In this document: one piece after another, positions 16,080 through 25,300 of the stretch
Layout: the number at the start of each line of letters is the position of its first letter
Position numbering within the stretch: the stretch's first letter is position 1
Assembly: GCA_052034005.1 (NCBI GenBank)
Contig: JBPOJB010000012.1
Location: forward strand, 1 to 64,000
DNA: 64,000 bases
Origin: JAAYDI01 sp052034005
Lineage (GTDB): Bacteria > Planctomycetota > Planctomycetia > Pirellulales > Pirellulaceae
Direction: 5' to 3'
The notes under the pieces: model-generated
What the model saw: only the letters and a program-made list of their open reading frames with translations
Database searches by the model: none
Told to the model about the DNA's origin: nothing
Position numbers and translations under genes: made by a program

Positions 16080-17369
16080 TCAGCCGATCAGGTGTGCCGC
16101 AGCACACTCGACCGCTTGCCGGACCGTGTCGAGGAAGCGCGCTGCCGGCGCGCCATCTACGACGCGGTGGTCAAACGTCAAGCTGAGCCACAACTGATCA
16201 CGGATCACGATTTGGTGGTCGACCACGGCGGGTACGCGGCGGATCCGTCCCACGCCGAGCACCGCGCACTCAGGGTAATTGATAATCGGCGTGAACGCGT
16301 CTACGCCCAATGCGCCGAGGTTGGTGATGGTGAACGTCCCGTCGCTCAACTCGGCCGCTGTCAGTTGGCGGCGACGGGCGCGGGCGACCAGATCCCGCGT
16401 GCGCGCGGCGAGCTGACGGAGGCTGAGCCCGGGCACGTCATGGACGACCGGGACCAGCAGCCCGTCGTCAGTGTCCACCGCCAGTCCGATGTGGACCGCC
16501 TCGGGGACGACCAGGTGCGTGTCAGACCAGCGCGCCCTGAGCATGGGGAAGTCCTGCAGGGCCTGGCCGACGAGCGCCACAAGGATGTCGGTAAGCGAAG
16601 GCGCTGGTTCGTCCGCCGTGGCTGTGGCCTTGAGCTGTTCGCGCAGACTGACCAGCGCACTGGCATCGGCCTGGGTGGTCAGCGTTACGGGGGCGGTAGC
16701 GCTGCTGCTCAGGTGCATCCGCTGGGCGATAGTCCGTCGGAGTCCGGAGATGGGGACGTGGCGGCCGCTCGCGGGCGTGGCGGCCGGCGGCGGCAGCACC
16801 GGGCTCGGGCTGACGGGCTGGAATGAGGCCGGCGCAGAGCTCGCGGCGGCCGCGACGTCCCGTTCGCGGATCCGCCCGGCAGCGCCGCTGCCGATCACCG
16901 TTCTCAGGTCGACGCCGTCCTGCAGAGCGCGGCGGGCTGCACGCGGCGTGACGGCGGATGCGACCTGCGGGGGCGCGATCGGTGCGATCGGCGCGGCACC
17001 GGCCTGGCCTGTCGCGTCCGGCAGCGGCACTGCGGACGCAGAGTCCGGCGCTGGCTGCGACGTCTGAGTCGGTTCCTGCTCGGTGTCGCCGCGCGGGGCC
17101 GCGGCCGCGTCAGGCGGTTCCTCACCCGGCTCCAGCAGGTACCCGATCACGTCCCCGACGCGCACGACGTCGCCCGGGCTGGGCCCGTTGGTCAACGTGT
17201 GCAGCAGTCCGTCGTCAAGCGACTCGATCTCCTGCACCGCCTTGTCCGTTTCGACGCTGAAGAGCGGTTCACCGGCCTGCACCTGGTCGCCGTCCGCTTT
17301 GAGCCACTGGACGAAGGTGGCTTCGTCCATCGACCAGCCCTGGCGCGGCAGCGTGATCTCGAAGGCCAT
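16080..17369 (-). CDS. dihydrolipoamide acyltransferase (E2) of a 2-oxoacid dehydrogenase complex
   Basis: 429 residues with the three E2 parts in order. The lipoyl domain is residues 1-80 with the lipoylated Lys43 in VETDKAVQEIES. Pro/Ala-rich linkers flank a peripheral subunit-binding domain near 130-175 (VTPRAARRALQDGVDL then RTVIGSGAAGRIRERDV). The acyltransferase domain ends in F-D-H-R-V-V-D-G, with catalytic His401 and Asp405. Only one lipoyl domain is present. The gene starts 5 bases after the E1 gene ends, so E1 and E2 are made together. No E3 (dihydrolipoamide dehydrogenase) gene is nearby, so E3 must come from elsewhere. The acyl group is not decidable from sequence. Confidence 0.92.
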   Translation of the reverse strand: MAFEITLPRQGWSMDEATFVQWLKADGDQVQAGEPLFSVETDKAVQEIESLDDGLLHTLTNGPSPGDVVRVGDVIGYLLEPGEEPPDAAAAPRGDTEQEPTQTSQPAPDSASAVPLPDATGQAGAAPIAPIAPPQVASAVTPRAARRALQDGVDLRTVIGSGAAGRIRERDVAAAASSAPASFQPVSPSPVLPPPAATPASGRHVPISGLRRTIAQRMHLSSSATAPVTLTTQADASALVSLREQLKATATADEPAPSLTDILVALVGQALQDFPMLRARWSDTHLVVPEAVHIGLAVDTDDGLLVPVVHDVPGLSLRQLAARTRDLVARARRRQLTAAELSDGTFTITNLGALGVDAFTPIINYPECAVLGVGRIRRVPAVVDHQIVIRDQLWLSLTFDHRVVDGAPAARFLDTVRQAVECAAAHLIG

Positions 17370-17374
17370 CGGTC

Positions 17375-19375
17375 CTACTCCTCCATCAATTGGCGGACCG
17401 CCTGGGCGATCCGCTCAGCGTTCGGCACGAGGGTCGCTTCCAGCGGCGGGCTGTAGGGGGTCGGGGCGAAGCCGCCGTGGAGGCGGCGGATCGGCGCGTC
17501 CAGGTCGTCGAACCCCTGCTCGGCCGCGACGGCCGCCAGTTCGCTCGCCACACTGCAGGGCGCGAAATCCTCATCCACAATCAACAATCGGCCGGTCTTG
17601 CGCACCGACGCGAGCACGGTGTCGGTGTCCAGCGGCAGGACCGTGCGGGGGTCAATCAGTTCCGCTTCAATGCCCTCGGCCGCCAGGGCGGTGCAGGCCT
17701 GGCGGGCGTGGTGGACCATCATGGCCAGCGCCACGATCGTCACGTCGCGCCCCGGGCGCACGACCGCCGCGCGGCCGAACTCGATCTCATAAGGTTCTTC
17801 CGGCACCGGCCCCTGGAAGCTGATCAGCTCGCGGTGTTCCAGGAACAGGACCGGGTCGTCACAGCGCAGCGCGCGGAGGAAAAGGCCCTTGGCGTCGTAG
17901 GGGGTCGAAGGCATGACGACGCGCAGGCCGGGGAAGTGGGCGAAGAGCGCGGCATAGATGCCGGAATGGTGCGTGGCGGCGGAATGGCCGATGCCGACGC
18001 AGCCGCGCAGCAGGACCGGCATCCGCAGCCGGCCGAGGCTCATGTAGCGCATTTTGGCGATCTGGTTGATGATCTCACCCGCGCCGTCCAGGACGAAGTC
18101 GGCGAACATGAAGTCGACGACGGGGCGGGCGCCGGCCATCGCCGCGCCGCAGGCGAGCCCCACGAAGCCGCGCTCGCAGATCGGCGTGTCGCACAGCCGC
18201 ACGCCGCCGTAGCGGGCGAACAGGCCGGTGGTGGTGGCGAAGTTGCCCCCCCGAGCGCCGATCCCCTCCCCTAAGACGAAAATGGCCGGGTTCCGCTCCA
18301 TCTCGCCCGCCAGCGCTTCGAGCGTGGCGCGGGTGAACGTGATCTCTCGTGTGCCGGGCGCAGCGGCCGGCTGAGGGGCCGGCGGCGACTCGTCGTAGAC
18401 GTAGCGGAGCGCGTCCTCCGGCGGCGGATAGGGGTCCTCCAGCGCGGCCTGCAGGGCGGCGGCCGCCTCCTGGCGGACGTCGCGTTCCAGCGCTGTCAGC
18501 TCCTCTTCGGAGGCGACCTGGTCGGCCAGCAGCCGGCGGCGCAGCGTCACGAGCGGGCAGCGCGCCCGCCAGGCGTCCACTTCTTCGCGGGTGCGGTAGG
18601 TGTAATCGCCCATGCCCTCGGCGTGGGGCCGGGTCCGGTACGTCCGGCACTCGATCAGGGTGGGCCCGAGCCCCGCGCGGGCGCGGCCGACCGCGTCGCC
18701 GGCCGCCTGCCACACGGCCAGCACGTCGTTCCCGTCGACGGCGACGCCGGGCAGGCGATAGGCGGCCGCGCGGGACGCGATGTCCGGGTTGGCGGCCGCA
18801 TAGGCAAGCGGCACTTCCGTGGCGTAGAGGTTGTTCTCGCAGACGAAGACGACCGGCAGGTTCCAGATGCCGGCCATGTTGACTCCTTCGTGGAAGGCGC
18901 CGTTGTTGGCGGCCCCGTCGCCGAAGAAGGCGACCGCCACGCGGCCGTCCTCCAGCAGCTTGGCGGCGTAGGCGGCGCCGGCGGCCTGCAGGATGCAGGG
19001 GCCGACGATGCCGCTGGTCCCCAGCAGGCCGATCTCCGGAGCGAACAGGTGCATGCTGCCGCCCCGCCCGCCCGAGGAGCCGGTGGCGCGGCCCAGCAGT
19101 TCGGCGATCAGCGCTCGGGGCGCGAGCCCCTTGGCCAGCGCGTGGCCGTGGCCGCGGTGGGTGCTGAAGACCGCGTCCGCGCGGTCGAGGTGGGCACAGA
19201 CGCCGGCGGCGACCGCTTCCTGGCCGATGTAGGTGTGACAGGCGCCTGGGATCCGCCCCCGTTGATACGCCCGCAGCACCTGCTCTTCGGTCAGTCGGAT
19301 GACGAGCATTGTGCGGTAGAGCGCGAGCGCCTGGTCACGGTCAACCTGAGCTTCAGCGTGGTGGTGCGCCGTCAT
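17375..19375 (-). CDS. 2-oxoacid dehydrogenase E1 component, alpha and beta fused
   Basis: 666 residues that join both subunits of a heterotetrameric E1. The alpha part (about 10-325) holds the thiamine diphosphate motif GDGAANNGAFHEGVNMAGIW, ending in ENN at 180-182. A Pro/Ala linker (about 328-341) leads to the beta part, with LGEGIGARGGNF, FMFADFVLDGAGEIINQIAK and the SVASELAAVAAEQGF end. Alpha-beta fusion is known in some acetoin/2-oxoacid E1 proteins but is not the common form. The ATG at 19375 has AGGAGCGG upstream; the frame is open to 19471 but adds only Arg-rich sequence. It is the first gene of the operon and diverges from the GntR-type regulator gene. Substrate (pyruvate, branched-chain or a sugar-derived 2-oxo acid) unknown. 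Confidence 0.9.
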   Translation of the reverse strand: MTAHHHAEAQVDRDQALALYRTMLVIRLTEEQVLRAYQRGRIPGACHTYIGQEAVAAGVCAHLDRADAVFSTHRGHGHALAKGLAPRALIAELLGRATGSSGGRGGSMHLFAPEIGLLGTSGIVGPCILQAAGAAYAAKLLEDGRVAVAFFGDGAANNGAFHEGVNMAGIWNLPVVFVCENNLYATEVPLAYAAANPDIASRAAAYRLPGVAVDGNDVLAVWQAAGDAVGRARAGLGPTLIECRTYRTRPHAEGMGDYTYRTREEVDAWRARCPLVTLRRRLLADQVASEEELTALERDVRQEAAAALQAALEDPYPPPEDALRYVYDESPPAPQPAAAPGTREITFTRATLEALAGEMERNPAIFVLGEGIGARGGNFATTTGLFARYGGVRLCDTPICERGFVGLACGAAMAGARPVVDFMFADFVLDGAGEIINQIAKMRYMSLGRLRMPVLLRGCVGIGHSAATHHSGIYAALFAHFPGLRVVMPSTPYDAKGLFLRALRCDDPVLFLEHRELISFQGPVPEEPYEIEFGRAAVVRPGRDVTIVALAMMVHHARQACTALAAEGIEAELIDPRTVLPLDTDTVLASVRKTGRLLIVDEDFAPCSVASELAAVAAEQGFDDLDAPIRRLHGGFAPTPYSPPLEATLVPNAERIAQAVRQLMEE

Positions 19376-19481
19376 GATCCGCTCCTGGCGGCGCGGCCGC
19401 GACAGCGCCGCGTGCGCCTCGTAACTTCGACCGCGCGGTGTACGATACCCAGCTGCGACCGCCGCCGTCAAGCACCCAGCT

Positions 19482-19501
19482 TGACAGATTGTCAGATAAT
19501 C
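19482..19501. promoter_or_regulatory. candidate operator for the FadR-type regulator
   Basis: Two overlapping palindromes lie between the divergent genes. TGACA-GAT-TGTCA at 19482-19494 is perfect, and GATTGTC-A-GATAATC at 19487-19501 has six of seven pairs. Their size and position, 90 bases before the regulator start and 107 before the E1 start, suit a GntR/FadR-type dimer controlling both directions. Base sequence is direct observation; the role is inference. Confidence 0.55.
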
Positions 19502-19589
19502 AGGTGAAAAGGGGCGGCCAGCGCTTGACGGCCCTCGGGCGGTCGGTTAGGGTGCCAGCAGGCGCGCCGTCCGCGCCGGAGCTGAGCTG

Positions 19590-20285
19590 ATGCTGGAGAC
19601 TGTCCGCCGTCCGAAGATCCGCGACCTCGTGGCCGAGCAACTGACGGCCTACATCGCCGCACAGGGGCTCAAGTCCGGGGACCGGCTCCCTACCGAACAG
19701 GAGCTGGCCGCCCGTTTCGGCGTCAGCCGGCTCAGCCTGCGCGAGGCCACCAAGGCGCTGGAGTTTCTGGGGATCGTCACCGCCAAACCCGGCCGCGGGC
19801 TGACGGTCGGCGAGGCGGATCTGGCGCGCATCACCAGCTACCTCGGGTTCCACCCCACGCTGCAGGAGGCCGCCCCGCACGAGTTGATCGGGACCCGCGT
19901 CGTCATCGAGACCGGCGCGCTGCCCTACGTGCGGGCCGCATTCCGGCGCGACCCGGCCCTGGCCGACTCCCTGGTCGACCTGAACAATCGGATGCGTCGC
20001 GCGCGCACGTTGCGGGAGCGCATCGAGCTGGACATCGCCTTTCACCGGCGGCTGGTCGAATCCAGCGGCCTGACACCGCTGCTCACCTTCAGCGACCTAT
20101 TGGCCGTTTTCTTTCGCCGGTTCCGCGAAAGCGTGGGAAAGGCGGACTGGGAAGAAGGCGCCCGCAGCCATCAACGTGTGGTCGACGCCCTCCGCGCAGG
20201 GAGACTGGCGGGCGCCCGTGAAGAACTGCAGCGCCATATCCAGAGTCACACCCTCCGTACCGGTAGCGCCCGCGGTCGACGGTAA
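19590..20285 (+). CDS. GntR-family transcriptional regulator, FadR subfamily (FCD domain)
   Basis: 231 residues. The winged helix-turn-helix spans about 8-76 (GDRLPTEQELAARFGVSRLS then LREATKALEFLGIV, the GntR signature). The C-terminal FCD all-helical ligand domain spans about 85-222 (LIGTRVVIETGALPYVRAAF, IELDIAFHRRLVESSG, SHQRVVDALRAG) and keeps the Asp/His residues that bind a metal in this subfamily. It is divergently placed to the E1-led operon, so it is its likely repressor, with an intermediate acid as effector. FadR-type regulators of sugar-acid operons (for uronates and lactate) work this way. Confidence 0.9.
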   Translation: MLETVRRPKIRDLVAEQLTAYIAAQGLKSGDRLPTEQELAARFGVSRLSLREATKALEFLGIVTAKPGRGLTVGEADLARITSYLGFHPTLQEAAPHELIGTRVVIETGALPYVRAAFRRDPALADSLVDLNNRMRRARTLRERIELDIAFHRRLVESSGLTPLLTFSDLLAVFFRRFRESVGKADWEEGARSHQRVVDALRAGRLAGAREELQRHIQSHTLRTGSARGRR

Positions 20286-20400
20286 CCGCCCGCATGGTGC
20301 GGAGCTACCGTTGCTCGGTCGGACGTTATTTGATGTGGTTGATCGCGGCCGACAGCGGGGCCGCCGCCGCGCGCGCCGCGCCGTGACGCGGGTCAAGGCC

Positions 20401-21816
20401 TCACCCGACTGAAACGAGCTGCTCGATGGCGCGCGTGAACACCTCGTCCATTTCCGGCGCGCAGAGCGCGACGGTCACCTCGTAGCCGCCCTGCGGGTAG
20501 GCTTCGCGCGTCGGCATGTACCACGCTCCCCCATCGCCATACGCCGCCGTGGCGACGAAGCGCCGCGGCGCCATCTCCTGTGCGCGAAGCTGGTATTCCA
20601 CGAACATCTCGCTCGGCAGGTGCAGAAGCGTCGCTTCGTTGACGTGCAGCGTGGCGAGCGGCAAGGGGATCTGTTCCCGGCAGCGGCGCAGCCAGGTCAA
20701 CCGCATGGCGGAGCAGACGCGGTTGACCACGCTTTCCGCGGAATCGGCCAGCGTCTGCCGGAGCTGGTCTTCAGCCAGATCCTGACGCGGGATGGCAAGG
20801 ACGTCGTGCGTCTGCCAGGCGACCGACCGAATCGGCTCCGGCCGCAGTCCGTCGACGGACCGCACTAGCGCATCGTGCATGCGGGCGGTCAATTCCCGAC
20901 GCGCCCTGGGAGTGCCGTCGTTGTACTTGCCGGCGGCGATGTTGCCGGCGCAGCCGGTGAAATAGATGTGGGTGCAATCACCGTCGCCCGCCTGTAGCTG
21001 CTTGCGGGCCAGGCCGGCGAAATCACTGCTCACCCGCCCATCCCCGTAATAGCTCATCGGGTGCGTGGCATAGTAATGGCACGCCGCCACTCGTGTGTCT
21101 CTATCGTAGAAGGCGACCGTTTTGAGCTGCGGGTCGATCAGCCCTTCCGGCGCCTCTTTGTGTGCCGGGTCGCGGCTCGAGCTGGCGCGCCACTGGGCGA
21201 CCTTACCGTCGGGGCCCAGGATCCGGCGGTTGCTCGCCACGCGTTCAACCCGCGCCTGGCTGGTCGCGACGTGCGTCACCGCGCGCGCTCGCGGCAGGGA
21301 CTCGCGCAGCGACGCGGCCACCCCTTCCAGCGCGGCAGTGAAAAAGTCCGGCTCGACGACGGCGGGCGGCAGATCCGGATACGCGGCGCAGAGGCGCTGT
21401 GACGCCAGGCAAACGAAGGGCGCGTTGTGCTGGTGCACGCAGTGAACGGCCACGCGGGCGGGGGTTGTCCCGGCCGCCTCGGCCAGCCGCTCGCGCCAGG
21501 TCCAGTTGGCCGCGTTCAACAGCCCCGTCCAGTCGACGCTGCAGAGCACGATCGGTTCGCCGGCGCCGAGCAGCACCAGGCCGATCGCTTCCAGTGGGTC
21601 GTCCTGGCCGGCCACCGGCGGAATCCAGCCACCGCAGAGCGGATGGCCCAGCGGCGGTGAGACGTCCGCGCGAAACGTGGCCACCCGCAGCGCGAGCTCC
21701 TCACCACGGACGACGCCGGGCGACGCCAGCAGCGTCGCCGCTGCGCAGGCTGAAGCACGCTGTAAAAACGCGCGCCGCGTAAGCGACACGCCCGAGCCTG
21801 GTCGGTTGTCTGTCAT
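20401..21816 (-). CDS. Tat-exported neutral/alkaline ceramidase-like protein
   Basis: 471 residues. The Tat signal L-T-R-R-A-F-L-Q-R-A is followed by a short hydrophobic core ending near VVRGEE. The domain opens with RVATFRADVSPPLGHPLCGG, the hallmark start of neutral-ceramidase-like proteins. VHCVHQHNAPF and CHYYATHPMSYYG provide His residues of the zinc site, and HIYFTGCAGNIAAGKYNDG the Gly-rich segment. Planctomycete members are shorter than true ceramidases and their substrate is unproven; an amidase acting on envelope lipids or glycans is possible. I chose the ATG at 21816; an in-frame ATG at 21867 would add 17 residues before the Tat motif. The gene converges with the regulator gene. 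Confidence 0.78.
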   Translation of the reverse strand: MTDNRPGSGVSLTRRAFLQRASACAAATLLASPGVVRGEELALRVATFRADVSPPLGHPLCGGWIPPVAGQDDPLEAIGLVLLGAGEPIVLCSVDWTGLLNAANWTWRERLAEAAGTTPARVAVHCVHQHNAPFVCLASQRLCAAYPDLPPAVVEPDFFTAALEGVAASLRESLPRARAVTHVATSQARVERVASNRRILGPDGKVAQWRASSSRDPAHKEAPEGLIDPQLKTVAFYDRDTRVAACHYYATHPMSYYGDGRVSSDFAGLARKQLQAGDGDCTHIYFTGCAGNIAAGKYNDGTPRARRELTARMHDALVRSVDGLRPEPIRSVAWQTHDVLAIPRQDLAEDQLRQTLADSAESVVNRVCSAMRLTWLRRCREQIPLPLATLHVNEATLLHLPSEMFVEYQLRAQEMAPRRFVATAAYGDGGAWYMPTREAYPQGGYEVTVALCAPEMDEVFTRAIEQLVSVG

Positions 21817-22303
21817 AGCGCTTGTTGTTCCTGAGCGTTCCTGGTTCGGGTGTGAGTAACCGTTCATGGGTTCTGAATTAATTTTGGTGGGTTCTCCGGG
21901 TTCAGGTTATGGTATCCGCCATCATGGCGGATAGCAAACGCGAGAACCGGTGTGCCGACCTGTCGACGCAGGCGGCCGCGATGCAGACGCGGGTCGGTGT
22001 GCTGCAAAATCGTCCGCATCCTGCACCCAAGCGCCACTGTCGTCCGCCGCGGGCTCAGGTGCCGGCCGCCGGTGTCCAGCGCGCGCTCACGCCGTCCGCC
22101 TGGCGGCGGACTCTGGCCCTGCGGTTACACAGACCAATGGGCCGCGCGCTGTGGGGCAGGCGGCTGTCAGCGCATCCTATCTCGACGGTGTACATGCGCG
22201 CCGTGACGAACGAGTATAATCGCGGGGACTCGGCCGGTCGGACAAGCGCGTAAGACAGACCGACGATGTGAGAGAGACTTGACCGTCACACGGGGAGCGA
22301 GTT
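21817..22303. other. intergenic region with repeat copy and -10 box
   Basis: 487 bases between divergent genes. Most of it is a copy of the GTGTAACCGCAGG repeat family (22020-22171). To the right a perfect TATAAT stands at 22215-22220, 84 bases before the next start codon, with no convincing -35 at 16-18 bases. Nothing else is recognised. Confidence 0.5.
22020..22171 (-). repeat. GTGTAACCGCAGG repeat family, copy A (inverted)
   Basis: On the minus strand, 22132-22091 matches the 42-base cores at 39983-40024 and 41119-41160, including the stem GTCCGCC-GCCA-GGCGGAC. Similarity to the 41-kb array continues on both sides: towards 22045 (GTGAGCGCGCGCTGGAC, GGCGGCCGGCA) and towards 22171 (CAGCGCGCGGCCCATTGG). 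This copy thus spans the junction of two units. Confidence 0.75.
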
Positions 22304-25300
22304 ATGCGACAGCTGCAGCTTGATGCGTTTCGGGTTCTTCTTCCTCTTCTGGTAGCCGTCGCCTGTGCCACTTCGCTCACTGTCGCGCAGGCGCCTGACC
22401 CGATCATTCCGGTGACGGGTCCGGAGGAGGTGATTCCCGGCGCGACGACCTTGGACTACACGCTCATCGGCCGTGAGCCGATGACGTCGTGGCTCGGCAG
22501 CGGGCAGGCGGAATGGCGGGAGGACGCGCCGAACGAATCCTGGTCGGTGCTGGTCACAGGCCAGCAGGTGGGCCGGGCGATCGACCAGCCGCTGTATGTC
22601 ACGCCCGCGACCCGCTTGACCTGGTCCTGGCAGAAACACACCGGCAGGGTCATCGTGTTGCAGGTCCAGTTAGCCAACCGGGAGACGGGCCAGACGCGAT
22701 ATCTCGGTTACGCGGCGGGAGACTGGACCGAGCCCGCGTCGGGCGACCCGACGGTGGAGTTCTTCCTGTCACGCGACCTGCCGCGGACATGGACGGTGTG
22801 CGCTCGGAACCTGTACGACGATATGCACACGTTGCTGGGCTGGACCTCTGCACAGATTACGGAAGTCTACCTGTCGCCGTGGGACGGCGAGCCGGGCGAG
22901 TTCCGTGCGGTCGAAGTGTCCGCGGTCACGGATGTCGATACGCAGGTTGCGCGGCGACAGCGGGAGCTGGACGGCCTGACACGGGTAGGGACGGGCGCCT
23001 ATGTTCCGTTGCCAATCACCGAGTATGAGGACCACCGCGTCGACCGTTTTGAGACGAGTTTCGAAGAGTGCGCCCCGGGTCGCAACAGTGCAGCGAATGA
23101 ATGGACGACGTTCGGCGTGCCGGGGGGCCTGAATTTCAACGCCATCGGGCGGGACCTGCACGTGCGGTACCCGCTGAACGACCTGGTCTTTCGTCTGGAC
23201 AGTGACGGGGGCGAGGTGAAGCCGGACGAGCTGCCGAATTTCCGGCTGGGGCTGGTGGCGGGGAACCTGCCTGCCGTCTGGGGCGGCTGGGCGCACAACG
23301 GGCTGCTCTACAAAGTCTCGGCTATGACCGTACCGAGCGCCGAGCACGGCGCGTTTGACCTGTACAAACTGGAGGTACAGAACCTGGGCACGGAGCCGCT
23401 GACCAGCGAGTTGATGGCGGTGCTCGAAGGGGCGCCGGACATGCGGCTGGAAGGCCGGACCGTGCGCGGGCTGGGGGATGCGCCCCTGCTGATCGCTGAT
23501 CCGCCGCACCAGGTGGAGCTGGTCTACCGTGACTGGGGCCTGTGCGACAAGCGGGCCAAGGGCTACGCGACCGCGCCAGGGCCGGGCCGAACGGAAGCCG
23601 CCATCGGCCGGTACCGGCTGGGGCTGGATGGTCAGCCGGTCATCTACCGCTGCCGAGCAGCGGCGGATACCCCCTACCTGGTGTACCTGGTCTCGACGCC
23701 GCATATCGGCGGCTACCTGGTCGAGCGGCCGCAGCTGCCGGGTGACCTTGTCTGGCAGTATCAAGTCGAAGGCAGTCCGACACAGACGGTGGACTATGTC
23801 GAGTACCTCCGCGCGCAGCATCAGCCGATTACGGTCCGCTGCGAACAGGCGCGGGACGTGGACGGCGACGGCTACATCGAAATCCGCGCTGGTGTGGACG
23901 CGGCATCACGGCTGCGCCATACGCGGCTGAGTGCCATTTACGTCTTTCCTGCCGACACGGTCGTCACTGACGACGCGGCGGTATTCAGCGGGTCGCTCAA
24001 CGACCGGTGTATCTGGCACATCGATGTCGGCGCGACGCCTGAGCAGGGCTCGACCAACCAGCTCTATGACAAGAGCGACATCGGGTTCGCCCGCCTCCGC
24101 CTGCACTACAGCGATCCAGTGCCGCCCGGGATGACCAACACGTACTGGCTGAAAGTGCCCCCGATCCACCGGCGGGACCCGGTCAGCATGGGCTATATCG
24201 GGCATGCCTTCCGCGACGTGCTGCCGCAGGAAGCGGTACCGCCTTATGCGGCGGAGCGCCTGGCCGCGCTGGAACAGTGCGCACCGGAACAGGCGGAGCA
24301 GCAGGTTCACGATTACTGGCGCGCGTTTTTCGCGGAGGCGCCGCGACTGGAGCTGCCGGACCCGGTGCTGCGCGATGTGTTCCTCTCCCGGCTGGCCACG
24401 CGCGCCGTGCTGGATGTGGAGATCACGCCGGACGTGGTCTTTAACACCTGCAGCCCGTTCTTCTATTTCGACCACGCTTATCGCGACCAGGCCTACGTTG
24501 TCTATGCGCTCGACCTGGCGGGCATGCACGACCGCGCGGCGCGGCTGCTGCGGGTCTACTGTATGGATGTGGCGGATGTGCCACCTGGACCGATCGCGTT
24601 CGACGGTCGGCCGCTGCAACTGGGGATGCTGCCGGACGGGCTCTGGTCGACACGCCCGGGGCAGTACGACACCCAGGGGCAGAATATCTGGGCGCTGGTC
24701 CAACACTACAAGCTGAGCGGTGACCGCGACTGGCTGAGCGAGACCGCTTACCCGTATGTCCGACGCGGTGCGATGTGGCTGGTCAATTCCCGACACCGGC
24801 ACATGACAGACGTGGGGGACCGCGACGACTTGCGCTACGGCCTGATCGAGCCGGGCGGCATGGAAGTGCTGGAGGTGGGTCAGGGAATGCACATGTTCTA
24901 TATGAACGGTTTTGCGATTCTGGGCCTGCGCGAGGCCGCCGATGCCGCCCGCGCGCTGGGACGCAGCGACGACGCCGAGCTGTTTCTGGCCGAGGCGGAC
25001 GACCTGCAGCGCTGCCTGCTGCGCGCGTTTCAGGAAACGTTCAAACGAACCGGGCTGTATGACGGACACTTGTGGTTCGGCATCGAGCCTCAGGGGGTGG
25101 GCATGTACGGGTTCTGGGCCCATAACTGCCTGGTCTGGCCCTGCCGCTCTATCGACCCTCACCATCCGCTGCTGACCGCCACCTGGCGGAAGATGGAGCG
25201 GATGAGCAACACGTGGGGCGGCGGCCTGCACTCGGAAGGGGAAGGGAGCTTCTGGCCGTACATCGGCGCGGACCGGGCGGTGAGCTATCTGCTGCGGGGC

